Assembly: GCA_944474755.1 (NCBI GenBank)
Contig: OX104117.1
Span: 58,541,522 to 58,605,521, forward strand
DNA length: 64,000 nucleotides
Direction: 5' to 3'
From: Limnoperna fortunei
Taxonomy: Eukaryota; Mollusca; Bivalvia; Mytilida; Modiolidae
A program made the translations under genes and the position numbers. The notes below the pieces were generated by a model. The model made no database searches. It was given only the letters and a program-made list of their open reading frames with translations, and had not been told where the DNA came from. This document shows positions 1-18,504 of the stretch, one piece after another (the stretch's first letter is position 1; every line of letters begins with the position of its first letter).

Positions 1-847
1 AGAAAACATATTTGGTCATATAATCCAAAAGTTACACAAAAACGCGTGTAACTTCCACAACAAAACATACAAGACCAAAATCATCACAGTCTTCAAACAA
101 CTCCTTTGTTGCCATTGCAGTTTGAAATGTATTATGTTTCAGATCAAAAATAGATAAAACGGTAAGTAGTCTGTCTGGATAAATTTGTAAAGGAAAAACG
201 ACGCCATGACGCCAAGATTTGAACACATTTGATTATAAATGACTGAACTTATGGCGTATATAATCAAAGCAAATAGCGATATTAAGATTCAATTGATCTT
301 TGTAAATTCTTTCACACAGATATAACTTGGTAAACTTGTTGCAAGTCTGCTGTTTGTCAACTGACACTCCGCACGAAAAAAATACCAAACAGAGACTTAT
401 GGTTAACATCATGTCAACAAGAATATGGTAAATTATAATGACATATGTTGTACTCGTGACCGGGGAGTTGTATGGCGCTCGACAAAATATACATTTCACT
501 GAATAAAAATTGAAATAACTCGCTTCTATTCTTAATTATAAATATTTATGAATATTAAGAGGCAGTGGAAGAAAAAGCACAATATACAAATACAATAAAG
601 CAGACTTCCAAGTGACTCACAGAGATGTGCGTTTTATTGCAGATTGCACTCCTATCGATGCTATCTATATGCCAAATTTCATTTTAAACTGACGTTTATT
701 GTAAATTATTGTAGATCATGCTCTTTAAGCGTGTGTGATGTTATAATGATTTTTAGGTCTGCCTAAACTGCCTTGTGTAAATCAATTTTAAGAAACACGT
801 TCACCGTAGCCGATGTAAAAAAAACGGATTAAAATAACCATATAACG
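1..847. other. no gene recognised
   Basis: AT-rich stretch. The two minus-strand open frames (32-226 and 233-499) have no recognisable motif and no supporting splice or promoter context. A possible exon of a gene extending left of the window cannot be excluded. Confidence 0.4.
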
Positions 848-1030
848 AAAAGATAAGCCACGAAACGTAAATAAGAAACCACAAAAAGTACAAATAAGAA
901 CACCAAAACGTGAATATAAAATCACATAACGTTAATTAGAAACCAACAAATATAACCATAAAACCATCAAACGTAAATAAGAAACTCCTTAACGTAAATA
1001 AGAAACACGAAAGCGTAATAAGAAGCCACA
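848..1030. repeat. degenerate 21-22 bp minisatellite
   Basis: About eight imperfect units of 20-22 bp, each built around acgtaaataagaaac with a short variable lead such as cacga, cacata, catca or tcctta. Units are strongly diverged, so the array is old. The plus-strand poly-purine composition gives a spurious minus-strand ORF (936-1142). Confidence 0.7.
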
Positions 1031-2810
1031 TCACATAATAAAGTAATGATAAAACACATGACATGGCACATACCATACTGACTATGGTATAAATTGACGT
1101 TCTTAAGTTATGTTTCAACTTCTGGACTACTATATACTCCAATAAAAACTACTATTCAACTAGGTTAGACAATAAAAAAACAAACCAACATGGCATCCGT
1201 TCAAAAAGTATCACAAATACCAGACAACAGAAGAGACCTTTCTTCTTCATTCTACAGATTTCAATTGAATCGAAGTATGACGGCCCATTGTCGTGCTGAA
1301 CAACTCCTTATAAGAGTTATTTATCTTAAAAGGTCAAAATTAATGATTTTTCCATAATTGTTGGACAATTCCTTTTATAGAATAAACGCTGGATACAAAA
1401 TATAGTTGCATAGTTGTTCAATTTATTTCAGGTTCAGGCAGAAGGTTTGAGGGTAAAAGGTGCAAAATGTTGCATTCTGGACGGACTTTCCTGTCCTGGC
1501 ACTAAAAGTAAATAACAAAAAAAACTTCAATTTTTATACCCAACCAGTTGAAAACAGGCATTTTTTATTTCAAATTTAAAAAAAACCTAGTGCGTTTTTC
1601 CGTACCAGCAATTTTAAGTTGTGCGGTCGGAACCGTACCGGCCGTACCTCTTGCTAAGGCAGCGAGTCAGCCATTTTGGTTTCTAGAGGGATCTAATATG
1701 ATTACAAACGTTCGTCTGCTTTCGTGACGTACAATGGTATTCGAACCAACCGAGAGACTTTTCGCGCATCAACCGCTAACAAAAAATCATGAAGGTTTTC
1801 GAACAGACAATGACTGCGCCTAGGTTAGTCCAAATTTAATATCGAAAACACCCTATAAAATTGATAAAAAAAACGCCGCATTTCAAAACGCTAAATATTT
1901 CGAGGAAATAATGATTTGAAAATATATTTTGTTGGATCTACAAACGGAGCGTAAGATCGACCATACGAGGTAATCAGTTTGTATTTGCCAGGCAAAAAAC
2001 CTCCAACACACGCTGACTTTTATTAAAGAGTCTTTATTTTGACTTAATTAATACCATTGCATCTATCTTGGCGGGTGGGTAAAATGTGAAGCGAATATTT
2101 TCATGATTGATTCTGTTTTTATTTATATTTCAAAATCAAAGTCACTTGGATTTCTGTTTTATCATATTGTTTTATTCTGATTTCATTTTCCTAAGTTTAA
2201 CTTATAAATTTTGCATGTAATACAGTACAGTACAAGTATTCGGTAGAGCCTTAACATCTTTTTTTATAGTTTAGAATTTGATCACGGTTAGTTGTAATGA
2301 AGTTGTAGGAAAACAGCTGAATTAAAAAAAACCACTCCATTATTCAGACATGCGCACAAGATTCATGCAATGAAGCATTAACACTCACATTAAAGGAAAT
2401 CGGTTTGCTTAAAGAGTAGAGTAACAGGGAATAAACAGTAAATCATGGTAAGCTATAAAATATATTTTATTCAGTTACAAATGAAAATTAAACTGAAAAA
2501 ATACATACAATATATTTTAATGTCGGTAATTTTTGCACAACTGCTGATTGTCTATTTTAGTAATGCAATACGTTCCATTTTGTGATTAATTTACGTTAAA
2601 AAAGAACAAAGTTTATTACCACGTAAATCTTATCAGATTTTTTTATCGACAACTATCATATATTTCTTTTAAATGTGTACAATTAATCGTACATAAAAAT
2701 GTATAAATGTTACCATAGTTTTTAAAGGTTATATAAATTTCCTAGGTATTCGTTTCAATCTTTTATAGTATAGATAGTTTTTTTTCTAACAGTGCTGTGT
2801 TTTCTGTAAT
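1031..2810. other. no gene recognised
   Basis: AT-rich intergenic sequence without long open frames, splice-flanked exons or clear repeats. Confidence 0.4.
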
Positions 2811-4406
2811 TTACAATATTTTGTCCAAAGGACCAAAGTACCGTGAACCTAAACCCATCAACTGGAATTATAAATTTAAATTATTGATGGCTTCTATAGA
2901 GGACTATGCCAGAAAATTGGCCAAGCCAGAGTACCAGAAGGTTGATACCTTGTCCGAGTGAGTAAAGGCCTTGATGTCATTGATTCAAATAAGAATAAGT
3001 CGTTTAAGAAGGTCTATGAGTACTAAAGTATCATCAATCTTCAGAAATCTTGATGCTCTTAAAAATTTGTCAGACATTCATGACAAATATGTTGTTGTGC
3101 CAGCCGATAAGGCCCCTAATCACAATATTTTTATCTGCAAAATACATTACATAGAGTGTTTAATTGATAAGTTATACGTGGACAGTTCACCTGGCAATCC
3201 TACTTACACATTAACTGCACTTTCAAAAGAGGAGATTATTGAAAATCACATACCGGTATTGGCATCCTTTTGTCTCAAAATCAAAGTCGAAGATTGGGAT
3301 CTCCACTTATTGTATTGGATACCAAAACTTCAAAAAAATCCATACAACTCCTGACCACTATTTTAACAACAGTAAAAACGGGACTTCAAAAATACAGTGA
3401 CACTTTCTACTCCAGGAATGGAATAAATTAAATGGGTATATTAAAAAATTCAAAAGACCTGATAGACATCTTGAGGCCCGGATCTCTTTACCATTGTACC
3501 GGCATTAAAAACATTTGATTTTTCGACACTCTATACGGCTATCCCTCATCTGCAGCTTAAAACTAAGCTTAAAGATCAGTAAAACGCTGCTTTTTCAAAA
3601 CCAAACGGAAAGAGACGATATATAAATACCTTGTAATTAGTCATGACAGAACTTACTTTGTCATCAATTACTGTAAATCTAATACTAAATATACTGAAGA
3701 CCAAATCTGTCATATGCTAGATTTTCTGATTGACAATATATTCGTCATGTTTGGAGGACATGTTTTTCAACAGACTGTTTGTATTCTAATGGGTATTAAT
3801 TGTGCTCCTCTCCTTGCCGTTTTGTTTTTGAGGCTGAGTTCCTAGAAGGCCTGCTGAAGAAGAAAGAAATGACAATGGCACAGACCTTTAATTTAACATT
3901 TCGCTATATTGATGATGTTTTGTCCCTCAACAATGCTAAATTTGGTGACTATTTACATTCAATTTACCCTTTCGAGCTTGAAATTAAATACACTAAGATC
4001 TACCCCGTTTACTTAGACCTACATCTAGAAATAGACTCGGGAAAACAACAAAATAGACTCTACGACAAGCGTGATGAATTCAACTTTCCAATTGTCAACT
4101 TCCCGTTCATCGACAGAAACATTCCAGCAGCTCCAGCTTATGGTGTGTACACATGTACATTGCACAACTTATACGTTATTGTAGATACTGCGATCGGTAT
4201 TCCGATTTTCTAGACCGATCACTGCTGTTGACTGCTAAACTACTCAAACAAGTGTTGTTTGCACCTAGGTTGATGTTATCTCTACAGAAGTTCTATGGTC
4301 GTCACCGTGACTTAATTGATCGTTATGGGAAATCAGTGTCTCAAATACGATCTGACATTTTCGCTGAGTCATAGGTAGTGATTCCTATTCATGGATTTGA
4401 CTTTTC

Positions 4407-4419
4407 TCTAGACATGACA
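4407..4419. repeat. target-site duplication, left copy
   Basis: tctagacatgaca, identical to 4936-4948 across the SINE insertion. Confidence 0.85.
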
Positions 4420-4935
4420 GCCCCGTGCGGGATCCGGGTGGCTAAAAGAATAGACCGCAGTCGCGCTAGCTTGTCGTAAAAGGCGACTAAATAGCGCCCA
4501 GTACCCTGACCGGCGTGTCAGGTCGGTTTGCCTAAAGACCGACTGGGATGTGTGCCCCAGGTGGTTGAATGGGGTACCCCTGGAAAGCTGGGGTTGTCAG
4601 GCCATAATACGGAAAACCTGACCGCAAACCATATTAGTGCTCCGTGTTGGGAAAAATGCCACGTTCCTCGCACGTTAAAGAACGCTGCTGTATTATTCGC
4701 TATGAGTAGGGATTTCGATCCCGCTACAGGAGGCTAAATTGCCCGACCCTATCCATCCTCCCATTTGCCAGTGGCAATCTAAAATCCGTTACCCCTATTT
4801 TTCCTTGTGTCCCATCCCATTTTCATTCATCATCATTTCATGTTCATTTTATCATCCATTTCATGTTCATCGCCTGAATATAGCTGAAATATTGCTGCTC
4901 TGGCGTTAAACACCATTAATCAATCAATCAATCAA
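4420..4935 (+). mobile_element. SINE-like element with 13-bp target-site duplication
   Basis: A 516-bp insertion flanked by perfect direct repeats tctagacatgaca at 4407-4419 and 4936-4948. It ends in a conserved tail module (gaatatagctgaaatattgctg, then ggcgttaaacacc) and a (atca)n simple tail, as expected for a non-LTR retroposon. A B-box-like motif, ggatttcgatccc, lies at about 4710. The GC-rich 5' half (4420-4740) contrasts with the AT-rich host. The tail module is shared with the tRNA-derived SINEs elsewhere in the window, but the head differs. Its insertion into the Penelope-like 3' tail shows it is the younger of the two. Confidence 0.85.
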
Positions 4936-4948
4936 TCTAGACATGACA
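4936..4948. repeat. target-site duplication, right copy
   Basis: tctagacatgaca, identical to 4407-4419. Confidence 0.85.
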
Positions 4949-5230
4949 ATGAGTAACTCGATGGATGTCTAATTAGAAGCAGGCACTGCTTACTCGTCCG
5001 GAGCACCTGAGTGTATCCATGATTTTTATTGGGTTCGGGTTACTATCTTTCTGTTTAATGTGTTTTTGGCTTTTGTGTTGCGTTTGTCTGTATCCGGATT
5101 TGAAACTGTCTATTGACTTTCGGCTCTTGTTGATCGGTCGGTTTTCTTTGCTATTTGTCTTATAACCTTTTTATATTTTAACGAGTCAACTATTTACTTT
5201 TGGTGTTCAATATATATGCCAACTGAAAGT

Positions 5231-6753
5231 CGTAATGTGAAGCAATTTCAACGGGGTAAAGTAGAAATATTATGTGGTTCCAATACAATAAAGATTTGAA
5301 GTTTGGTTTGTTTTTTTTTTGGGGGGGGGGTGGAGGGGTGGGTAGGGGGATTAACATTCTTCCATGCTCGTTAGAGTAGTGGTCAACTTGAGGTCAAGCA
5401 AGATTATGCATGTGATAAATTTCGGTCGATTCTTCATGATTTAGGGTATAAACGAAATACTAAAATTGTAGCCTTTTTCAATTTTCTTTTAAGTTCCTAT
5501 GTGTCATATTTTTAAGTTGTAATGGATTATAAATTATAATAGGTAATAGAGAAATTCATTAAAGACTAGTTTTAACACATCAAATATTTTCTCTACATTC
5601 ATGCTGCAGGTGCAATTTTGTTGTTAGTTTATCAATTTAGTCGAATATTTATATCAATGTTTCTTTATTTTCAAGGTAATTCTACCCTGATGCAAATCTC
5701 ACGTAACTACTAGAACCATTGTAAAATTTAAAAACTACCCTTTGAAAGTATTTAAAATATTTAAAATTAATATGGATCAAATTTTTAATAGGTTAGATAA
5801 AATTGTAAACTCAGAACATAATACTCTTCCTGCCTGTATTTTCAGTTGTCCTCCATACCAAGAAAAACACGATCTAATATTTAACGTTAGTGACTTGTTT
5901 CTTAAAGTATAACACACAACAACGACCTAAATACAAGTTGGATATGATGATGATTCTAATGTTATGTTACGTAATGTGGCTGTAGGCAGACATTATCTTC
6001 TTCAGCTAGGCAAATTCAAATGTAGCCGGAGTAATCACTGCATATATGTAATAGTTCTCTGATATTAATGGCGATTCTTCCTTCTGCCCGGCAAAACCAT
6101 CAGTACGCCATGTCTACTCATTGCAGACTCCTATTCAAATACAATAAACATATTTTGGGAGGCTTCTTCAGCGAACACGACATTATTGGATCTGTTATGA
6201 TATCGTTGTCATGTTAATATCACGTGGTTAATATGTCTTACCAAATCAAACAAAAATACTTTAAAATACTTTTTTAAATTCTACATTTGGTACAAGTAGT
6301 GTGCAAGATTGGTCGAGATTGTAACATCCTGATCACATACATGTTGTTAAAAAATTTTATTGCAAGCTTTATGTTATTTGATTGAAAGCAAACCTTTAAA
6401 ATTTCAAAAATATGAATGAATAAATTTTTCGATTTGTGGAATGACATGTGACATGCGGTTATTCATGTAAGCTGCTTCAAGTGAAGAAAAAAAATCCTAT
6501 GCCAAAATTCCAGATTATGCTATATTAATGAATTTAATATAATAATATTCCCCGAATATGATAATCATTGTTCTTAACTCATGCAAAGTTATCTTCAATA
6601 ACTAAACAAAACTATTCCTACTTAAACGATAAAAAAACCTGATATTAATTATGAAACAGTCAACTTGAAACACATCAGAACGTTTTTATATTTACGAGTT
6701 TGCACATCCCTTTCTGTTCTTTTACATTGAAATTCATAACTTTTATATTTAAG
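5231..6753. other. no gene recognised
   Basis: AT-rich sequence with a T-run/G-run low-complexity patch at about 5307-5350. The missing 5' exon with the start codon of the gene beginning at 6754 should lie here or further left, but it could not be fixed. Confidence 0.4.
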
Positions 6754-12394
<5,641 letters not shown>

Positions 12395-12544
12395 ACCAAC
12401 ATATTTTTTACAAAAGCTTTTTCCGATGTTTGAATTTGTTTGTCAACTTAAATGTTTTTTTTTCACGCGTATGTAATTATTTACCTGTATATCATACAAG
12501 TAAGAAATCTTTTGCAAAATTATTGATTATTGGGTTAAGTGCGT

Positions 12545-12745
12545 AGAATTTAGCCTTTGTGTGATGGCCACATTGAGCCTACTCGTCTTAGAAATCTTCA
12601 AAAGGGCAGAGGTGTCCCGCTCTATAAACGTGTCACCCACTACGGTCCGCGCGCCAGACTTTTGACTTTTATCCTGACACCCCCCCCCAAACTCGAGATT
12701 CCCCCCTGTCCGCCACCAGGACGCGATGGGCTGCTCAGATAACAA
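12545..12745. repeat. dispersed repeat, copy 1
   Basis: Shares an ordered set of blocks with 36040-36335: gtcacccactacggtccgcg here against gtcatccactattgtccgcg there, then a gacacccccccc / gacaaaccccccaac block, then gacgcgatgggctgctc against aacgcgctgggatgctct. Diverged, with indels. The origin is unknown. Confidence 0.45.
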
Positions 12746-15700
12746 AAAACCAGTAGCTATACTAGTAACTAAACTAATGTTATAAACGATCAACACTCTT
12801 TATTGCGATGTCATAGTAAGATATTTCACATATTTTAAAGACGTCACAAGCAACTTTGTGTGCTCCTAAATGGTCGACACGTGCTGCAACTCATAGGTTA
12901 CGTTGCTGATAAAAGTTAATTGTTGATACGAATTTATACTGCTTTAATCAAGGGTTGGTCTTTTTGCATAAAGGGTGAACCCGTTGTTAAATCGGTATAT
13001 ATTCGTGGCACAATGAATTATTTTTTATAAGTAAATATAATTATTGCAACAAGTTTTAAATGAACACAAAAAACTAAGAAACAGCAGAAGACCATTAAGT
13101 CATGATTTATTGTTAATGTGTGAACCTGTTGACATGCACGGCGCGTCCCTATACGGTAGATAGAAGTGGCTTCTTCCCCCTACCCAAACTCTTTATTTTA
13201 CAGTGACATAAAAAATTATCTGTCATTTTGTCCGATTTCTCCTTTGATTTATTGTTTCTTGACTTGTTCTTCTCCTGAAAAACTGCTCGCTGGACGTAAA
13301 GCATACGATATCCCATAGAAAATGTGTCTGTCAAATTGCATAAAATCAAAACACATAAACGTCCATGACAGTCGTGTAGAATTTCCAGTCGGCATCAATG
13401 ATAGAAGAACAAAATGTTACTATTTGTGCATGATTTAGTGAGAAAGCTTCTAACAAGAAGCGGTTTGTATATATTTTCTGTAGAGGTCTATGTCAAACTG
13501 CTAATGTGGCAGCTATCTGTACCAAAAACTCAAAACTTGCAGACGATAAACTGATGTACATTACTAAAATATAAGAGTTCTTTGTACTATGTTGTTCCTT
13601 GGGAAATTTGGCTATTTTATACAATTAGAGCACATTTTAGGGCTTCAGCAGCTTTGATGAATATTCGATCAACAAATCAACATTGTTTTTGTTTTTTTCA
13701 CACGGCCTCTAAAGCAAAAAAACTGCGTGTTAATCTCATATATTACTGTATCAATAACTCCGAGCAGGCTAAACCTTGTTCTTACTCCCAAACATTGTTT
13801 GTTAGGCATATAAGTCACCAGGCGAGTACGATATATTATAGCCACATTTTAAAAAAGTGGAATTTATAAGTAACGGAACATACAAATGTCGATGAACTGT
13901 AAACCAATATAACTAACATGCTAGTAACAGCTTTAGAAATATACTTATTCTCTACACTTGAATAAAAATATTTCCTAGACTTACAGATGTTTAAAGCATA
14001 TTTTTACGTTTTGTTCGCCCAAATACTTTCAGTAGACATATCAAAATAAACCAAAATAAAAATTAGCCTAGTCGATAGTGGGTTAATTGTCAAACATGTG
14101 CCTAAAAGGCTTCTAATTCTCATAATTGATTAGTTGATGTTTAGCTTCTAGCAGGCAACATTTCAGATAAATTAGAAATAATAACAGAAGACAAAAATGA
14201 CAAATCTGTACATTAATTCATTTTTACTTCAATACATGTACTGCATGTCCGCCATGCGCGTAGTTAGCATGGCTTATATTCTTCTCCCGACACCACAAAA
14301 ACATTTAAGGTACATGGATTTTTGTGCTTTTCATGAAAATAAGCAGTGACCTCTTGAATCCCTTAACTTGTCTGATTGTTTGTAAATATAATGTATTTAT
14401 TAACCAGTTGAGTAAACTTCATACGAAATTGTCCATGTAAAATGGAACAAACCCAATACAGAAAAACAGGGCCAAAACAGAAAAAAACAGACCCGATACA
14501 AAATAAAACAGGACAAATACAGGAATGTCACTTCGGGTTGAGATTAGGCAAAGTAAACATATAATCATATGAAATACATTAAAAAGACATCTATTATAAC
14601 AATATTATATGTAGCAAATTTCAAATATCTATCTATTTGACAAATATGAATCACATTTTCGAGAGGGTTTTTTTTACAAAAAATAATATCGTTCGTGAAC
14701 TATATATTTGACAACCATCAAATCGGTCCAATTGTCATTACATCAGTGAATCCATCTCAAGTATGTTTAAAACACTTGTTTAACCTGTAACAAAACATTG
14801 TTTTTCCTTTCTTGTTGTTAGTGTGGTAGATGATGTGATCCGAACTTTTTGAAACCAACTGATTGTTATTATTTATAAAAAAAAATCGCTTTTTCTCCTC
14901 AATGTGTGCTGCGCTTCGAAATTAATGTTGTTTTATCTTTCCTGTTGGTGTTTTGCACATAGCATGTGTAGATGCCTATGTTTAACGACTGTTCTAAGAT
15001 TTTCATTCAGGGTGCAATAATTGAACGAACGAAATGTGGTTCAAATAATCTTCCGAACATTACCGGTTTTTGAAACAGACTATAACTTATTCAAAACTGA
15101 CATCAATTTAATAGTACAACAATATGGTTGAATGCTGGACCTTACTTCGATGATTTCAAACAGCGTTACGAAATCGTTTAACATTTGTGGAATTTTCGCC
15201 CATCATAATACAACCAAAAAGGCAGATAAGAACCGACAAAACGTAAAGATCATACTTCTTTTATGATTGTTAGAATTTCAACTGGAATCACCGGATTAAA
15301 CTAAATTTGCTATTTTATACATCCTGTTACATACAAACTCCGAATTTAGTTTACAAATTGATCACGAGCCTTTCAGTCATTGTTTTATGATTCCCAACCC
15401 TGACATTTCATTGAAAATAATATATTTCATGAAATAGACTATAGATAATTAAAGCGTGAATATAAAAAATGAATTTTGTTATAATCCATGATTTTATACA
15501 GAATTCATGCGCTTAAAGTTAAATTTGCCGAATTCAAACGCCAAAAGGAAATGTTCCAACAAGTATAGAATACAAATAACCATTGGCCTTTCAATGCTAT
15601 TTTCCATATGGGGTACCCCTTTTCGATTATTATTTCGTTGAAGGACAAAATTAATTTAATGTTAAAATAAGAGATATTATTTATGTTAAAGAATAGAAAG

Positions 15701-16482
15701 TTCATTTGGTGTTATTAAAAATATAGGTTCGTATAACTTTTCTGACTGAAAAATGAGGGTCAAAATAATGAGTCTCATTTTTTTTCAAAATTCCTTGAGG
15801 TGCCCCTACGTGTTCGAAATTTGATTTCTTCCTCCAAAATGTGTTTCAAACTCCCTTTTTGTGTAATTTCAAACCAAAGATTGCATTTTTTTCCAAAATT
15901 TATTTACTTAAACAATCATTATTGACCAATCGCGTTCCACCTGACAGTTTTTTCACGCTTTACTTTGTGCTCATAAAATGGCCTCGTCCATGCGTTATGC
16001 ATAAGTACATTCATACCTATAATACATGTACATCCCTCAATGGTCATGATAATACACAAACAAATAAAACGCATATTTACACTATATCCGTCGTCTTATT
16101 TTAACAACAATATTATTCACTATACGTGTATTCTGATTACTTCCTGGTAGGAAGACATCTATAATAAACAAACCTGAGGTCATGACTAAAATTAATGAAA
16201 GGTTGATTCATTAATGTAATATACATATATTCTTATAAATATTATATTTCATTTTATGCATGACTAGTGCATTTTGGAATTGTTTTATTTGTTCTTTTTT
16301 ATGTTGTGTTACAAATAAGGACAAATAAGTTAAAATTTATCAACATTTATCCATGCAAAGCTTGATCAATGTAATCCTGAACTCGCTGATAATATAGTCA
16401 ATATGGATTATAAAAATCACTGTTTTGAAGTAAATTTTTGAGTTGATAGAGTATAAAATATGATAACTACAGTTAATATATA
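12746..16482. other. no gene recognised
   Basis: AT-rich intergenic sequence. The open frames at 13149-13349, 13582-13869 and 15841-16104 lack splice context, signal peptides or known motifs. Confidence 0.4.
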
Positions 16483-16484
16483 TA

Positions 16485-18115
16485 CAGTCCGCCATAAGTT
16501 AAGCATCACCTACTTTTCCGGATCTAATCTTTTTTCAATAACATAAACAAATGAGAAAATGTTTAATTTGTATGAAAATGTATATATCATTAGGAAATTT
16601 GAACCTGTAAAATTCTTTATTTAAATCCTCAAATTGTAAAATTAAATTCTAGTGGTCTAATAATGATCACAAAAATAGACCAAAAAACAACAAAACAATA
16701 GGTGATTTTAAGTTTTAGTTTGACACAAAATTTTTCATTGTTTACAAAATTACAGTCATTCAACAAGTCCTGAGGTGAAAGAGTAACAAATGGACTGTCG
16801 TTTTGGCGTATTTTCCATCAATATCGGGTATAACCTCCACGCTTCCAGTGTAAATGTTCAACACGCCGCCTGATTCCAGCAACCAAACGCCTAAGTCTGT
16901 ACTGTGGAAATCTCTGCCATTCTTCCACAAGAGCGACTTCTAATTCTCGAACATTTTGGCATCTTGGGTTCCGTTGATTGACTTTTCGCCCGATAAAGTC
17001 CCACACATGCTCAATTGGATTAATGTCCGGTTACATGGCTGGCCATGGAAGTGTGTCAATAGCTTCTGTTTCAATAAAGTCCCTCACAACACGGGCTCGA
17101 TGGGGTCGAGCGTAGTCGTCTTGAAACATTGGCCTGTCTGCAAGAGCATGATTGTCAAAATGTGGCCCAACATGACCATCCAAGATGTCATCGCGGTATT
17201 TCAGACCAATCAATGTATCGTTGAATCTGTAAAGTGAGCTTGCAGTCACGTGAGAAGCATCTCCATACAGTAACGCCGCCAACACCGAATGCAGTTGTTC
17301 CTACAATATGGTTTCTATCCAAAGCTGTATTCCTTTGCCGCCAAACACGTATCCGACCATCAGAAGGCTTCATTAGAAAGCGGCTTTCATCTGACCAATG
17401 AATACGTCTCCAGCTTCTTAGATTCCAGTGACGATGATGTCTTGCCCACTCCATTCGTGCTTGGCAATGCCATCTTGTCAGCTCTGGTCGTTTCAAAGGC
17501 CTGCGGACACGTAAACGAGATCTGTGAAGCCTCCGAATAACTGTTCTGTCACTTATTGGACCACCAGAAGGCCACATTCCTCGTAACCGGCCTGCTGTTG
17601 AAAAGGGGTGCAATCTGGCTTGACAAGCAAGGAAGCGGTCCTCCCTAGGGGTTGTTTTACGGGGTCTTCCAGATCTTGGGCGGTCCTCGATTGACCGTGT
17701 CTGTCTATGCCTCGCAACAAGTCTGCTAATAACAGAGTTGTTCACCCCAAAATTGGCTGCTATTTGGCTGATAATCATTCCAGCATTTTTCATTCCAATT
17801 GTTTGCCAGCGTTCGGCGATACTTAATTGTTGTCTTCCCATGTTGAAAAGTCTTTAAAAGATAATAACTAACCACAATATCCACGTTCAATCGGACAAAG
17901 CTATTTCATTCAAAGTCAGTCTGTTAATTTGAAGCAAGACCAGTTTTTGAAAGCGGTTTTTACACTTTAAAACTCTAATTATTGACATCTTACCTGTATG
18001 TTTTATAAAGGTATTGTTTGAAAGCATTGCATAAATGCATCAGATGCTAATGAAATGTTTTGTAATAAAATTATGTCAGAAAATATTTAGGTCATGCTTA
18101 ACTTTTGGCGGACTG
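16485..18115 (-). mobile_element. Tc1/mariner DNA transposon, complete but inactive
   Basis: A 1631-bp element. The inverted ends begin cagtccgcc and match over about 22 bp (16485-16506 and 18094-18115; one or two mismatches), with TA target duplications at 16483-16484 and 18116-18117. The single gene inside reads on the minus strand. Confidence 0.92.
16818..17841 (-). pseudogene. Tc1-family transposase, frameshifted and with an in-frame stop
   Basis: It cuts and pastes the element through its inverted ends. The first frame, 17841-17188, starts MGRQQLSIAERWQ and carries the paired HTH DNA-binding region with a GRPRK linker (about residues 55-62), then the DDE domain with the first Asp in HWSDESRF (about residue 150). 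A frameshift near 17190-17240 moves the reading to 17285-17031, which has the second Asp in FQDDYARPH and ends in an in-frame TAA after LPWPAM. The same frame then resumes with PDINPIEHVWDF, which holds the catalytic Glu, and runs to 16818. Combined length, about 340 residues, is normal for Tc1 transposases, so the coding region is complete but broken in two places. Confidence 0.9.
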
Positions 18116-18504
18116 TATATATAGTTCAATTCGTGTGCATTGATATTAAAGTCAAATATGACATCAAAGCCTGTTATAATTGGAGGATAATTCTGAAGAG
18201 ATGATAGCGTAAAAATAATGTTTACTTTAAGATAGGTTATAATTAAATTTCATTATTACCTTTCAATGGAAATGACCGACAAACATTTTGATTGTGGTAA
18301 ACACCAAAATGGAAAAAAACAAAGAAATCTTAATGAAAAGTTGTATTATTTTATGGTGTTTGTATATACACGCTTACGTGTCTTACATACGTTTATAGCA
18401 TAATATGTTAAATGTAAATTTAAAATATTTAACTATATGTATCTTCTCATTGCATTTTGTACATCAGTTGTTATCAGTATAAAAGTAATTAGCTCTATCA
18501 TCTC

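Larger units (their letters stand above)
2815..5230 (+). mobile_element. decayed Penelope-like (YIDD reverse transcriptase) retroelement, split by a SINE
   Basis: Fragments of one reverse transcriptase read in plus orientation at about 2815-3354, 3640-4213 and 4150-4374, in different frames. Seen directly: a VVVPADKA block near residue 45 of the 2971 frame, YWIPKLQKNP at its end, a frame-shifted finger/palm region, the catalytic box FRYIDDVLSLNN at about 3898-3935, a YLDL block, FNFPIVNFPF, and a KFYGRH thumb-type block before the final stop at 4372-4374. The layout (ADK and YWIPKLHK-type blocks, YIDD box) is that of the Penelope-like RT group common in molluscs; no GIY-YIG endonuclease is visible. 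The sequence after the stop (4375-4406, resuming at 4949-5230) matches a second copy at 24828-25085, so it is the 3' untranslated tail. Multiple frameshifts and stops make it inactive. A SINE at 4420-4935 interrupts it. Confidence 0.7.
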
